From Sphingomonadales bacterium (GTDB lineage Bacteria > Pseudomonadota > Alphaproteobacteria > Sphingomonadales > Sphingomonadaceae): a stretch of DNA of 64,000 nt. The stretch is from positions 1 through 64,000 of the forward strand of contig JAIXUQ010000084.1 of NCBI GenBank assembly GCA_027483465.1, read 5' to 3'. The position numbers and the translations under genes were made by a program. Below are positions 51,369 through 60,922 of the stretch, one piece after another (within the stretch, counting starts at the first letter, position 1; each line of letters starts with the position of its first letter). The notes beneath the pieces are model-generated. The model was not told the DNA's origin, did no database searches, and saw only the letters and a program-made list of their open reading frames with translations.

Positions 51369-52992
51369 AAGGCCCTTTTGCGTGTCCAATCCCCTCACCA
51401 GCCACCCGGCCCTGCAAGGCGTGGAGATCAAGGGCGCCATGCAGCCCGGTTACGAGACGATCCTGGTGCCCGAGGCGCTGGCCTTCGTCGCCCAGTTGCA
51501 CCGGCTCTACAATCCCACCCGGCTGGCGCTGCTGCGCGCCCGGGATCAGCGGCAGGAATGGATCAACCGCGAAGGCTTCATCGGCTTTGAACCGGAATAT
51601 GCCTCGATCCGCGATGATCGCAGCTGGCAGGTGCGCCCCGCCCCGGCCGATCTGGCCGATCGCCGCGTCGAGATCACCGGGCCGTGCGATCGCAAGATGG
51701 TGATCAACGCGCTCAACAGCGGCGCGCAGTGCTTCATGGCCTGCCTTGAGGATGCCTCCGCCCCCACCTGGGACGTGATGGTGCAGGGCCAGATCAACCT
51801 GCGCGATGCGGTGGCCGGCACGATTTCCCTTGAGGACAAGGGCAAGACCTACAAGCTGAACGACCAGACCGCCGTGCTCATCTGCCGCCCGCGCGGCTGG
51901 CATCTGGATGAAGCCCACATGATCGTGGATGGTGAGCGCGTGGCTGGCGCCATCTTCGATTTCGGCCTCTATTTCTTCCACAATGCCCGCCCGCTGCTGG
52001 CCAAGGGCAGCGGCCCCTATTTCTATCTGCCCAAGTTGCAGCACAGCCTGGAGGCGCGGCTGTGGAACAATATCTTCATCACCGCCCAATCCATGGCCGG
52101 CCTGCCGCTGGGCACCATCCGCGCCACCGTGTTGATCGAAACCCTGCCCGGCGCCTTCATGGCCGAGGAAATCCTGTATGAACTGCGCGATCACATCACC
52201 GCGCTGAATTGCGGCCGCTGGGATTATATCTTCAGCTATACCAAGACCTTCCAGAAGGATCGCACCAAGCTGCTGCCCGACCGGGCGCAGGTGACGATGA
52301 AGGTGCCGTTCATGGCCGCCTATGCCGCCCACGTGGTGCGCGTCTGCCACCGCCGCGGTGCCCATGCCATGGGCGGCATGAGCGCCTTCATCCCGGTGAA
52401 GGACGATGAAGCCGCCAACAGCCAGGCTTTTGCCGCCGTGCGGGCCGACAAGGAGCGCGAGGCCAGCCTGGGCCATGATGGCACCTGGGTCGCCCACCCC
52501 GGCCTCGTCAGCGTGGCGCGCGAGGTGTTTGACCGGTTGATGCCCACGCCCAACCAGCTGCACGTCATCCCGCCCGGCGAAGCCACCAAGGACGATCTCA
52601 TCACCCCGCCCGACGGCACGCGCACGCTGGCCGGCCTCACCAACAACATCAATGTCGGCATCGGCTATATCGCCGCCTGGCTGCGCGGCCAGGGCGCGGT
52701 GCCGCTGCACAATCTGATGGAGGATGCCGCCACCGCCGAAATCAGCCGCACGCAATTGTGGCAATGGAAACAGGCCGGCGCCACGCTGGACAGCGGTGAG
52801 CTGGTGGACGCCGCGCTGATCACCCGGGTCACTGAGGAGCAACTGGCGCTGTACAAGGCCCAGGTGGGGGACAATTTCTTCGCGACCGGCAAATATGCCG
52901 AAGCCGCCGAGCTGTTCCGCACCCTGGTGCTGGCCGACCGGCTGGAGCCGTTCCTGACCAACCCGGCCTACGACTTCTACTTCGCGCGCTGA
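51361..52992 (+). CDS. aceB: Malate synthase A
   Basis: Malate synthase A condenses glyoxylate with acetyl-CoA. The 543-residue product has TGPCDRKMVINALNSGAQCFMACLEDA, the family signature RDHITALNCGRWDYIFS (Ala where Gly is common), and ASLGHDGTWVAHPGLV near the C-terminal end. Catalytic Arg, Glu and Asp regions are intact. ATG 51361 overlaps the regulator gene by eight bases; GTG 51382 is an alternative. With aceA it completes the glyoxylate shunt, needed for growth on acetate or fatty acids. Confidence 0.96.
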   Translation: MNERPFCVSNPLTSHPALQGVEIKGAMQPGYETILVPEALAFVAQLHRLYNPTRLALLRARDQRQEWINREGFIGFEPEYASIRDDRSWQVRPAPADLADRRVEITGPCDRKMVINALNSGAQCFMACLEDASAPTWDVMVQGQINLRDAVAGTISLEDKGKTYKLNDQTAVLICRPRGWHLDEAHMIVDGERVAGAIFDFGLYFFHNARPLLAKGSGPYFYLPKLQHSLEARLWNNIFITAQSMAGLPLGTIRATVLIETLPGAFMAEEILYELRDHITALNCGRWDYIFSYTKTFQKDRTKLLPDRAQVTMKVPFMAAYAAHVVRVCHRRGAHAMGGMSAFIPVKDDEAANSQAFAAVRADKEREASLGHDGTWVAHPGLVSVAREVFDRLMPTPNQLHVIPPGEATKDDLITPPDGTRTLAGLTNNINVGIGYIAAWLRGQGAVPLHNLMEDAATAEISRTQLWQWKQAGATLDSGELVDAALITRVTEEQLALYKAQVGDNFFATGKYAEAAELFRTLVLADRLEPFLTNPAYDFYFAR

Positions 52993-53032
52993 GGACGGCC
53001 CTGCCCCCCTTGCGGGGGATGGGCGCAGACAA

Positions 53033-53175
53033 GGATCCTCCCCCTCTGGGGGAGGTGCCGACCCCGGCGAAGGCCGGGGGAGGCGGAGGGGGCGGCGCCG
53101 GGCGCGCGTTTCGGCGTGGAGTCGCGCTGCCCAGCCCCCTCCGCCCTGCGGGCACCTCCCCCAACGGGGGAGGAC
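53033..53175. repeat. Inverted pair of hairpin repeats (copies 3 and 4)
   Basis: CCTCCCCC-tct-GGGGGAGG (53037-53055) and CCTCCCCC-aac-GGGGGAGG (53155-53173) lie in opposite flank orientation: GGCGGAGGGGGC at 53082-53093 pairs with GCCCCCTCCGCC at 53134-53145. The whole is a BIME-like island about 140 bases long between aceB and a HAD gene. It fills most of the 261 bases without a gene here. Confidence 0.85.
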
Positions 53176-53253
53176 CCTGTTCGCCTGTTCCAATCCCCAG
53201 CTGTCTTGCGCGTGACGGCTAAGGCACAGCAGGCGCGCAAGGGAGGCACCCAC

Positions 53254-53877
53254 ATGGTCAAGGCGGTGATTTTCGATTTCGGCGGGGTGATCACCTCCTC
53301 CCCGTTCGAGGCCTTTGCCCGGTACGAGGCGGCCCACGGCCTGCCGGCCAATTTCATCCGCACGGTCAACGCCACCAATCCCGATCACAATGCCTGGGCG
53401 CTGCTGGAACGGAACGAGATCGGCGCCGCCGAATTCGATGGGCGCTTCCGCGCCGAGGCGCTGGCGCTGGGCCATGATGTGCCGGGCAGCCATGTGCTGC
53501 CGCTGCTGGCCGGCGATGTCCGCCCCGGCATGGTGGCGGCGCTGAAGGCGTGCAAGGCCGCATTCAAGGTGGGCTGCATCACCAACAATGTGGCGAGCGA
53601 GGAGGATATCGGCTGGGGCCGCAGCGTCACCGACATTCTCGCCCTGTTCGATCATGTGATCGAAAGCAGCAAGGCCGGGGTGCGCAAGCCGGATCCCCGC
53701 ATCTATCTGATGATGTGCGACGCGCTGGGCGTGGCGCCTGTGGACTGTGTCTATCTCGATGATCTGGGCATCAACTGCAAACCGGCGGCGCAATTGGGCA
53801 TGCACGCCATCAAGGTGACCGGCGAAGCCCAGGCGCTGGCCGATCTCGCCGCCGCGACCGGGCTGCGGCTTGGCTGA
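53254..53877 (+). CDS. HAD-superfamily phosphatase (sEH-N/ACAD10-N-like)
   Basis: A 207-residue HAD IA hydrolase. Motif I VIFDFGGVITSS (a variant DFGG with Gly in place of the second Asp), motif II around ITNN, Lys region VIESSKAGVRKPDPRIYLMM, and motif IV YLDDLGINCKPAAQ. The pattern resembles the N-terminal HAD domain of soluble epoxide hydrolase and of ACAD10. GGGAGG lies eight bases before the ATG. Whether the altered first motif still supports phosphatase activity is uncertain. Confidence 0.86.
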   Translation: MVKAVIFDFGGVITSSPFEAFARYEAAHGLPANFIRTVNATNPDHNAWALLERNEIGAAEFDGRFRAEALALGHDVPGSHVLPLLAGDVRPGMVAALKACKAAFKVGCITNNVASEEDIGWGRSVTDILALFDHVIESSKAGVRKPDPRIYLMMCDALGVAPVDCVYLDDLGINCKPAAQLGMHAIKVTGEAQALADLAAATGLRLG

Positions 53878-53904
53878 TCGGGTGGCGGCGTTCATGGTGC
53901 CGCC

Positions 53905-56016
53905 ATGCCGGCCCCGCCGAACCCCGCCACCCTGAAACAGGCCCGCGCGCTGCCGCTGCTGCTGCTCGGCCTGCTCGTGCTGTTGCTGTGGCGCACCCAG
54001 CCGGCGCCAGTGCCGGATTTTGCCGCCGTGGCCGGCACGCCGGGCAGCATCGCCGTGCTGGTGGACCGGCGCGGCCGCGAACTGGCGCGGCGGCGCACCG
54101 ATGCACTGGCCGATCGCGGCGACTGGCTGCCGCTGGCCGCCATCAGCCCCGATCTCGTCCGCCGGCTGGTGGCGGCCGAGGACCGGCGATTTTTCCGGCA
54201 CCACGGCATTGATTGGCGCAGCGTGGCCAGCGCCGCGCTGGCCCGGCTGGGCGGCGAGCCGCAGCGCGGCGCCTCCACCGTCAGCATGCAACTGGCCGCC
54301 CTGATCGATCCCACGCTGGGCCGCGCCGGGCAGCGCGGCTGGCTGGCCAAGCTGAGGCAGGCCCGCGCCGCCCGCGCCATCGAGGCACGCTGGAGCAAGA
54401 CGCAGATCCTTGAAGCCTGGATCAACCTGCTGCCGTTTCGCGGCGATGTGGTGGGCATTGGCAGCGCCGCCCGCCGGCTGGCCGGGCGCCCGGCGCGCGC
54501 GCTGGCCGCCGAGGACAATGCCGTGCTGGTGGCGCTGGCGCGGCGGCCATCGGCGCCGCCGGCCGCCGTGCTGGCCCGCGCCTGCCGCGCCGCGCCCGAT
54601 CTGGATTGCAGCGCCATCGCGCTGGCCGCCGCCCGCCTGCTCACCGCCCGGCCCAGCGATGCCGATCCGGGCCTGGCCCCGCATCTGGCCAGCCGGCTGC
54701 TGCGCCCCGGCGTGCGCGGCCGGGTGGCGACCAGCCTGGATGCCGATGTGCAGGCGATGGTGCAGGCGGCGCTGGATCGGCAACTGGCGGCGCTGGCCAG
54801 CCGCAACGTGCGCGACGGCGCGGCGCTGGTGGTGGACAATGCAACCGGGCAGATATTGGCCTGGGTGGGCAGCGCCGGCCGCGCCAGCCGGGCCGCGGCG
54901 GTTGACGGGGTGACGGCGCCGCGCCAGGCCGGCTCCACGCTGAAACCGCATCTCTATGCGCTGGCCATCGAACGCCGGCTGCTCACCGCCGCCTCCCTGC
55001 TGGACGACAGCCCGGTTGATCTGGAAACCGCCACCGGCCTGTATGTGCCGCAGAATTATGATCATCGGTTTCGCGGGGCGGTCAGCCTGCGCAGCGCCCT
55101 GGGCAACAGCCTGAACGTGCCGGCGGTGCGCGCCCTGCTGCTGCTGGGGCCGGAACCGTTCCGCCAGCGCCTGTTTGATCTGGGCTATCGCGGGCTCGAC
55201 CGGCCCGGGGATCATTATGGCTATGCGCTGGCGCTGGGGGCGGCCGATGTCAGCCTGCTCGAACAGGCGGCGGCCTATCGCGCGCTGGCGCTGGGCGGGC
55301 GCGGCGGGCCGCTCACGCTCGATCCGGCGGCGCGGCCGGCCACCACGCCGCTGATCGATCCCGGCGCGGCGGCGATCATCACCGCCATCATCGCCGATCC
55401 GGCCGCCCGCAGCGCCAGTTTCGGCGAGGACTCGGGCCTCTCCCTGCCCTTTGCCGCAGCGGTGAAAACCGGCACCTCCAAGGCGATGCGGGACAATTGG
55501 GCCATCGGCTATTCGCGCCGCTTCACCGTGGCGGTGTGGGTGGGCAATTTCGAAGGCGATGCGATGATCGGCGTTTCGGGCACCAGCGGCGCGGCGCCGG
55601 CCTGGGCGGCGATCATGCGGGCGCTGCACCCGGCGCCGCCGCCGGGCTTTGCGCTGCCACCGGGGGTGGAGCGGCAGCCGATCCGGTTTGAGCCGGCCAT
55701 CGAGCCGCCCCGCAGCGAATTGTTTCTGGCCGGCACCTGGCAGCCGCTGTTTGCCCGCGCCAGCCCGGCCGAAACCGCCCCGCGCCTGACCGCGCCCACC
55801 GATGGCAGCATCATCGCCATCGATCCCGATATCCCGCCGGCCCGCCAATATCTGGTGATCCGCAGCAGCGGCGCCCGCCCCGGTCTGCATGTGACGGTGG
55901 ACGGCCGCCGCCTGCCCGGCCTGCCGGCGCGCTGGGCCCCGGTGCCCGGCCGCCACGAGATCGCGCTGGCCGATGGCCGGACCGTGTATGACCGGGTGCG
56001 CCTGACGGTGCGCTGA
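53905..56016 (+). CDS. pbpC: Penicillin-binding protein 1C (glycosyltransferase/transpeptidase)
   Basis: A 703-residue bifunctional peptidoglycan enzyme. Membrane anchor ALPLLLLGLLVLLLWR near residues 14-30, then GT51 domain (VAAEDRRFFRHHGIDWRS, GASTVSMQLA), transpeptidase domain with AGSTLKPHLYAL (Ser nucleophile in SxxK), GNSLNVPAV (SxN) and AVKTGTS (KTG), and a C-terminal BiPBP-type domain. All catalytic motifs are intact. The usual alpha-2-macroglobulin partner gene is not next to it. It converges on the 6-phosphogluconolactonase gene across a short hairpin. Confidence 0.95.
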   Translation: MPAPPNPATLKQARALPLLLLGLLVLLLWRTQPAPVPDFAAVAGTPGSIAVLVDRRGRELARRRTDALADRGDWLPLAAISPDLVRRLVAAEDRRFFRHHGIDWRSVASAALARLGGEPQRGASTVSMQLAALIDPTLGRAGQRGWLAKLRQARAARAIEARWSKTQILEAWINLLPFRGDVVGIGSAARRLAGRPARALAAEDNAVLVALARRPSAPPAAVLARACRAAPDLDCSAIALAAARLLTARPSDADPGLAPHLASRLLRPGVRGRVATSLDADVQAMVQAALDRQLAALASRNVRDGAALVVDNATGQILAWVGSAGRASRAAAVDGVTAPRQAGSTLKPHLYALAIERRLLTAASLLDDSPVDLETATGLYVPQNYDHRFRGAVSLRSALGNSLNVPAVRALLLLGPEPFRQRLFDLGYRGLDRPGDHYGYALALGAADVSLLEQAAAYRALALGGRGGPLTLDPAARPATTPLIDPGAAAIITAIIADPAARSASFGEDSGLSLPFAAAVKTGTSKAMRDNWAIGYSRRFTVAVWVGNFEGDAMIGVSGTSGAAPAWAAIMRALHPAPPPGFALPPGVERQPIRFEPAIEPPRSELFLAGTWQPLFARASPAETAPRLTAPTDGSIIAIDPDIPPARQYLVIRSSGARPGLHVTVDGRRLPGLPARWAPVPGRHEIALADGRTVYDRVRLTVR

Positions 56017-56026
56017 AGCTGCTCCT

Positions 56027-56039
56027 CCCCCGCTGGGGG
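56027..56039. terminator. Short hairpin (degenerate repeat core) between pbpC and pgl
   Basis: CCCCC-gct-GGGGG within CTCCTCCCCCGCTGGGGGG lies between two convergent genes. It matches the core of the CCTCCCCC repeat but lacks its flank. It may act as a weak bidirectional terminator. Confidence 0.45.
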
Positions 56040-56046
56040 GCGCCGC

Positions 56047-56748
56047 TTACGGGTGCCAGTGGATGTCGATGTCCATGTCAAGCTCGGCGAGCAGGCGGCC
56101 GATCGGCAACTTGCTTGACGCGCCCTGCTTCAACGCCTGCTCCACGACCTTGCGCTTGGCCTTGCCCGAAACGGTGAGCGTGACGGTGCGGGCCGACACC
56201 AGCGTGGGGCCGGTGAGGGTGACGCGGTTGACCGGGGCATGTTCGGGCAGCGGATCGGGGCGCACGCCGATGGCGCGGCGGGCCTTGGGGCCGGCGATGG
56301 CCGCCTCGAAATCCGGGCCGGGAAAGATGGAGGCAGTGTGGCCATCCTCGCCCACGCCCAGCCAGGCCACATCCAGCGGCCATTCCAGATCGGCGATGCG
56401 CTCGTCAGCCGCGCGGCCGGCGGCCACGGCGTCCTTCTCGCCCGCCGTCAGCGGCAGCACACGGGCCTTTTTCGGCAGGAACAGCCGGGCCAGCATGCCG
56501 GCGTTTGACAGGGGATCAGTGACGGGCACCAGCCGGTCATCGGTGGGCAGGATGGTGACATCGGCCCATTCCAGCTTGGTGGCGGCCAGCAGCTTCAGCG
56601 CCGGCAGCGGGGTGTTGCCACCGGGGAAGGCGACCAGCGCCCGGCCGCGCGCCTCCAGCGCCTGGCCGATGATATAGGAAATGTCCCCGGCCACCGCCTC
56701 GGCCATCTCCTCGGCGCTGTCATATTCCCACCACTCGGCATCAATCAC
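56047..56748 (-). CDS. pgl: 6-phosphogluconolactonase
   Basis: Pgl hydrolyses 6-phosphogluconolactone in the oxidative pentose phosphate or Entner-Doudoroff route. The 233-residue DevB/SOL-type protein has ALVAFPGGNTPLPALKLL, VTILPTDDRLVPVTDPLSNAGML, LDVAWLGVGEDGHTASIFPG (the diagnostic G-E/M-D-G-H-T motif) and SARTVTLTVSGKAKRKVVEQAL. It overlaps the upstream SDR gene by ATGA. zwf and edd, usual partners, are not in the window. Confidence 0.94.
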   Translation of the reverse strand: MIDAEWWEYDSAEEMAEAVAGDISYIIGQALEARGRALVAFPGGNTPLPALKLLAATKLEWADVTILPTDDRLVPVTDPLSNAGMLARLFLPKKARVLPLTAGEKDAVAAGRAADERIADLEWPLDVAWLGVGEDGHTASIFPGPDFEAAIAGPKARRAIGVRPDPLPEHAPVNRVTLTGPTLVSARTVTLTVSGKAKRKVVEQALKQGASSKLPIGRLLAELDMDIDIHWHP

Positions 56749-57518
56749 GCATCATCTCCAACCGGCACGGTATAGTTGAGGCCGAGCCGGCCACCGTCCG
56801 CATAAAGTGTCTCGCCGGTAATGTAACTGGCATCGTCGCTCAACAGAAAGGCGGCGATGGCGGCGATTTCCTCCGGCTCCCCGGCGCGGCCCAGCGGCGT
56901 GCGCGACAGGATCTGCCGGCGCGCCGCATCATCGGCCATCACGGCATTTTTCGCCAGTTCGGTGAGGATGGTGCCCGGCCCGATGCCGACCACGCGGATA
57001 TTGTGCGGCGCCAGCGCCACCGCCGTGTTGCGGGTGAGCTGGTTCAGCCCGCCCTTGGCAACATTATAGGCCAGGAGCGAGGGGATGGTGAGCAGCGCGT
57101 TGACGCTGGACATGTTGATGATCACCCCGCCGCCGGCCGCGATCAGGTGCGGCACCGCCAATTGGGTGGCATGAAAGGCGGCGGTGAGATTGGTGGCGAT
57201 CACCCGGTCAAAGCCTTCGGGCGTCTCGCTGAAGATGTCGCCGCGCGGCGCGATGCCGGCATTGTTGACCAGGCCGTCAACGCCCCCGAACGCCGTCACC
57301 ATGGCGCCGAACGCCGTCACCAGCGACCCGCGATCGGCCACATCGCACCGCACACCGGCCACCGATGGCCCGATTTCGGCCACGCGATCGGGCAATTCCT
57401 CGGCCACATCGGCCATCATCACCCGGGCGCCTTCGGCCACCAGCCGGCGGGTGATGGCCAAGCCCAGCCCGCGCGCGGCCCCGGTGACGAGATAACGGCG
57501 ATTGGCAAGGCGCTGCAT
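56745..57518 (-). CDS. SDR family oxidoreductase (classical)
   Basis: A 257-residue classical short-chain dehydrogenase: YLVTGAARGLGLAITRRLVAEGARVMMADV (cofactor loop; an Asp at the end of beta2 favours NAD), GLVNNAGIAP, IINMSSVNALLTI (Ser) and LLAYNVAKGGLNQLTRNTA (YxxxK). C-terminal TLYADGGRLGL is typical. The cofactor is likely NAD. Translational coupling to pgl suggests a sugar-acid or glucose-related oxidation, which is only inferred. Confidence 0.9.
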   Translation of the reverse strand: MQRLANRRYLVTGAARGLGLAITRRLVAEGARVMMADVAEELPDRVAEIGPSVAGVRCDVADRGSLVTAFGAMVTAFGGVDGLVNNAGIAPRGDIFSETPEGFDRVIATNLTAAFHATQLAVPHLIAAGGGVIINMSSVNALLTIPSLLAYNVAKGGLNQLTRNTAVALAPHNIRVVGIGPGTILTELAKNAVMADDAARRQILSRTPLGRAGEPEEIAAIAAFLLSDDASYITGETLYADGGRLGLNYTVPVGDDA

Positions 57519-57561
57519 CGCCCTGCGTTAGCGCATGGGCACCGGCGGGCCTAGCGCAATT

Positions 57562-58704
57562 TCAGGTCAGCTCGTTCCAGGCGTCTTTCAACTTGTCGAA
57601 AAAGCCTTGGCTTTTCGGGGTGTTGCGCCCGCCTTCGGCCATTTCGATGGCGCGGAATTCCTCCAGCAGTTCGCGCTGACGGGCAGTCAGCTTGACCGGG
57701 GTTTCCACCTCCACCTGGATCACCAGATCGCCGGCCCCGCCACCGTTCAGGGAAGGCATGCCCTTGCCGCGCACCCGGAACTGCTTGGCCGATTGGGTGC
57801 CGGCCGGGATCCTGATGACGGTCTTCTCCTTGTCCAGGCTGGGCACGTCAATCTCCCCGCCCAGCGCCGCCAACGTGAACGACAGCGGCGCCACGGCAAA
57901 CAGGGTGGTGCCGTCCCGCTTGAAAACCGGGTGCGATTTCAAGTGGATGAAGATATAAAGATCGCCGGGCGGGCCGCCCCGGCTGCCAGCCTCGCCTTCG
58001 CCTGCCAGGCGGATGCGGGTGCCATCATCCACGCCGCGCGGGATGTTGACGTTCAGGCTCTTCTGCTTTTCCACCCGGCCGGCGCCACCGCAGCTGCCGC
58101 AGGGATCGGCGATGATCTGGCCTTGGCCGTGGCAGGCCGGGCAGGTGCGCTCCACCATGAACAGGCCCTGGCGCATGGCCACCCGGCCGCTGCCGTTGCA
58201 GGTGGTGCAGGTGCGGGCCGACGTGCCGGGCTTGGCGCCGCTGCCGCCGCACGGATCGCAGGTGGCGGCCACGTCGATGGTGATCGTGGCCTGGCGCCCG
58301 GCAAACGCCTCTTCCAGCGTCATTTCAAGATCATAACGCAAATCGGAACCGCGCGCCGGCCCGCCGCGGCGCTCGCCACGGCCGCCACCGCCCATGAATT
58401 CGCCGAACACGCTTTCGAATATGTCGGCAAAGCCGCCGAAATCCTGCGGCCCGCCGCCACTGCCGCCGCCGCCCTGGCGGAAGGCGGCATGGCCAAAGCG
58501 ATCATAAGCGGCGCGCTTCTGCGGGTCCTTCAGCACATCATAGGCTTCGTTGATCGCCTTGAATTTCTGCTCGGCCGCCGCATCGCCCGGATTGCGATCC
58601 GGGTGGAATTTCATCGCCAGGCGCCGATAAGCGGATTTCAGCGCCGCCTCGTCGGCGCCGCGCTCCACTTCCAGCAGTTCGTAATAATCGGTCTCGGTGG
58701 CCAT
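57562..58704 (-). CDS. dnaJ: Chaperone DnaJ (Hsp40)
   Basis: DnaJ delivers clients to DnaK and stimulates its ATPase. The 380-residue protein has the J domain ([39 protein letters not shown] intact), a Gly/Phe-rich linker ([19 protein letters not shown]), four CxxCxGxG zinc repeats ([32 protein letters not shown]) and the C-terminal substrate domains with [16 protein letters not shown]. It follows dnaK by 67 bases on the same strand. Confidence 0.97.
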   Translation of the reverse strand: MATETDYYELLEVERGADEAALKSAYRRLAMKFHPDRNPGDAAAEQKFKAINEAYDVLKDPQKRAAYDRFGHAAFRQGGGGSGGGPQDFGGFADIFESVFGEFMGGGGRGERRGGPARGSDLRYDLEMTLEEAFAGRQATITIDVAATCDPCGGSGAKPGTSARTCTTCNGSGRVAMRQGLFMVERTCPACHGQGQIIADPCGSCGGAGRVEKQKSLNVNIPRGVDDGTRIRLAGEGEAGSRGGPPGDLYIFIHLKSHPVFKRDGTTLFAVAPLSFTLAALGGEIDVPSLDKEKTVIRIPAGTQSAKQFRVRGKGMPSLNGGGAGDLVIQVEVETPVKLTARQRELLEEFRAIEMAEGGRNTPKSQGFFDKLKDAWNELT

Positions 58705-58731
58705 GGCTCAGTCGCCCCGCAAACATGATGG

Positions 58732-58760
58732 GGGCGCGCGCGGCCGTGCCGTGCGCGCCC
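58732..58760 (-). repeat. Hairpin between dnaK and dnaJ
   Basis: GGGCGCGC pairs with GCGCGCCC, with an inner CGG/CCG continuation, giving a stem of about 11 bp in the 67-base gap. No T-run follows, so it more likely attenuates or stabilises the transcript than fully terminates it, which would give more DnaK than DnaJ. This is inference. Confidence 0.5.
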
Positions 58761-58771
58761 ACCGCGACTGC

Positions 58772-60670
58772 TTATTTCTTGCTGTCGTCCACGTCGGTGA
58801 ACTCGGCGTCCACCACGTCATCACCCTTGGGCGAATCGGTGGCCACCGGCTCGGCCTTGGCCTGTTCGGCCTGGTAGATGGCCTCGCCCAGCTTCATGGC
58901 CACCTGGCCCAGCGCCTGCACCTTGGCGTTGATCGCCTCGGCATCGCCCGAATCGAGCACCGAGCGGACATCGGCCAACGCGGTTTCGATATTGGCCTTC
59001 ACCTCCGGGGTCACCTTGTCGCCATGCTCGGCCAGCTGGCGTTCGGTGCTGTGCACCAGGCTGTCGGCCTGGTTGCGGGCCTCGGCGGCGGCGCGGCGGC
59101 GCTTGTCCTCTTCGGCAAAAGCCTCGGCGTCCTTCACCATCTTCTCGATATCGTCCTTCGACAGGCCGCCCGAGGGCTGGATGCGGATCTGCTGTTCCTT
59201 GCCGGTGCCCTTGTCCTTGGCGTTCACCGAAACCAGGCCGTTGGCGTCGATGTCGAAGGTCACCTCGATCTGCGGCACGCCGCGCGGGGCCGGCGGAATG
59301 CCCACCAGATCAAACTGGCCGAGGATCTTGTTGTCGGCGGCCATCTCGCGCTCACCCTGGAAAACCCGGATGGTCACGGCCGACTGGTTGTCATCGGCGG
59401 TGGAGAAGACCTGGCTCTTCTTCGTCGGGATGGTGGTGTTGCGATCGATCATGCGGGTGAAGACACCGCCCAGCGTCTCGATGCCCAGCGACAGCGGGGT
59501 GACATCGAGCAGCAGCACGTCCTTCACATCGCCCTGCAGCACGCCGGCCTGGATGGCGGCGCCCATGGCCACCACTTCGTCGGGGTTGACGCTGGTGTTC
59601 GGCTCCTTGCCAAACAGATCCTTCACGAACTGGCGCACGCGCGGCATGCGGGTCATGCCGCCCACCAGGATCACTTCCGACAGATCACCGGGGCGGATGC
59701 CGGCTTCCTTCAGCGCGTCGAGGCAGGGCTGGCGGGTGCGTTCAATCAGATCCAGCACCAGCCGTTCCAGATCGGCGCGGGTGATGGATTTCACCAGATG
59801 CTTGGGCCCATTGGCGTCGGCGGTGATGAACGGCAGGTTCACCTCGGTCACCGCCGAGGAGGACAGCTCGATCTTGGCCTTTTCGGCCGCTTCCTTCAGG
59901 CGCTGCAGGGCCAGCTTGTCCTTGGTCAGGTCAATGCCTTCGGCCTTGCGGAAATCGGCCGAGAGGAATTCCACCAGCTTGGCATCGAAATCCTCGCCGC
60001 CCAGGAAGGTGTCACCGCTGGTCGATTTCACTTCGAACACGCCATCACCCAGTTCGAGGATGGAAATGTCGAAGGTGCCGCCGCCCAGGTCATAGACGGC
60101 CACGGTCTTGGCATCGTCCTTCTTGTCGAGACCATAGGCCAGCGCCGCCGCGGTCGGCTCGTTGATGATGCGCAGCACTTCCAGGCCGGCGATCTTGCCG
60201 GCATCCTTGGTCGCCTGGCGTTGGGCATCGTTGAAATAGGCCGGCACGGTGATCACCGCCTGGGTGACGGTTTCGCCCAGATAGGCCTCGGCGGTTTCCT
60301 TCATCTTCTGCAGGATGAAAGCGGAAATCTGCGACGGGCTGTAATCCTGGCCGCCAGCATTCACCCAGGCATCACCATTGGGGCCACGGGCAATGCTGTA
60401 GGGCACCAGACCGGCGTCCTTGGCGGTCAGCGGATCATCGAAACGGCGGCCGATCAGGCGCTTCACGGCAAAGATGGTGTTGGCCGGGTTGGTCACCGCC
60501 TGGCGCTTGGCCGGCTGGCCAACCAGACGCTCGCCATCCTTGGTGAACGCCACCTGGCTCGGCGTGGTGCGCGCGCCCTCGGCGTTCTCGATCACCCGCG
60601 GCGCGCTGCCTTCCATCACGGCAACGCAGCTGTTGGTGGTGCCCAGATCGATCCCGATAACCTTCGCCAT
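58772..60670 (-). CDS. dnaK: Chaperone DnaK (Hsp70)
   Basis: DnaK is the ATP-driven cytosolic chaperone. The 632-residue protein starts [16 protein letters not shown] (phosphate 1), with [65 protein letters not shown] and the substrate domain from [16 protein letters not shown] on. The C-terminus ends [16 protein letters not shown], typical of bacterial DnaK. GGGAAAAGAGG precedes the ATG. A CTTGAA sequence (minus strand, 60715-60720) could be part of a heat-shock promoter, but no convincing -10 was found. Confidence 0.98.
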   Translation of the reverse strand: MAKVIGIDLGTTNSCVAVMEGSAPRVIENAEGARTTPSQVAFTKDGERLVGQPAKRQAVTNPANTIFAVKRLIGRRFDDPLTAKDAGLVPYSIARGPNGDAWVNAGGQDYSPSQISAFILQKMKETAEAYLGETVTQAVITVPAYFNDAQRQATKDAGKIAGLEVLRIINEPTAAALAYGLDKKDDAKTVAVYDLGGGTFDISILELGDGVFEVKSTSGDTFLGGEDFDAKLVEFLSADFRKAEGIDLTKDKLALQRLKEAAEKAKIELSSSAVTEVNLPFITADANGPKHLVKSITRADLERLVLDLIERTRQPCLDALKEAGIRPGDLSEVILVGGMTRMPRVRQFVKDLFGKEPNTSVNPDEVVAMGAAIQAGVLQGDVKDVLLLDVTPLSLGIETLGGVFTRMIDRNTTIPTKKSQVFSTADDNQSAVTIRVFQGEREMAADNKILGQFDLVGIPPAPRGVPQIEVTFDIDANGLVSVNAKDKGTGKEQQIRIQPSGGLSKDDIEKMVKDAEAFAEEDKRRRAAAEARNQADSLVHSTERQLAEHGDKVTPEVKANIETALADVRSVLDSGDAEAINAKVQALGQVAMKLGEAIYQAEQAKAEPVATDSPKGDDVVDAEFTDVDDSKK

Positions 60671-60922
60671 GATGGCCTCTTTTCCCTTGCCTGTGGATCC
60701 GGCCCCGGCACCCCTTCAAGGCAGCGCGGCACGGGCCGATCCTGGTTGCACTCACAGCCGGTGCCCCGGCCAAACGAAATCGCATCGGCGATATAGGATC
60801 GGATTCCCTGCCTGCAAGGCCCGCGCCGCATTTGCCGCGGCCGGCGCCGGGCAGCGGGATGGCCAGCAGGCGGGGCAATCCACCCTCTTGCGATGCCGGC
60901 CGGGCTCGGCCAGCGTGGAGCG

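Noticed and set aside
51355-55956. A 1533-residue ORF on the minus strand
   Set aside because: It runs antisense through aceB, the hairpin island, the HAD gene and pbpC. Its composition (Gly/Gln/His/Arg rich) is what GC-rich antisense reading gives, and each sense gene has clear family motifs.
60715-60720. CTTGAA (minus strand) as a heat-shock sigma-32 promoter for dnaK
   Set aside because: The half-site is correct and well placed, but no acceptable -10 element follows at the required spacing, so it is mentioned only in the dnaK entry.
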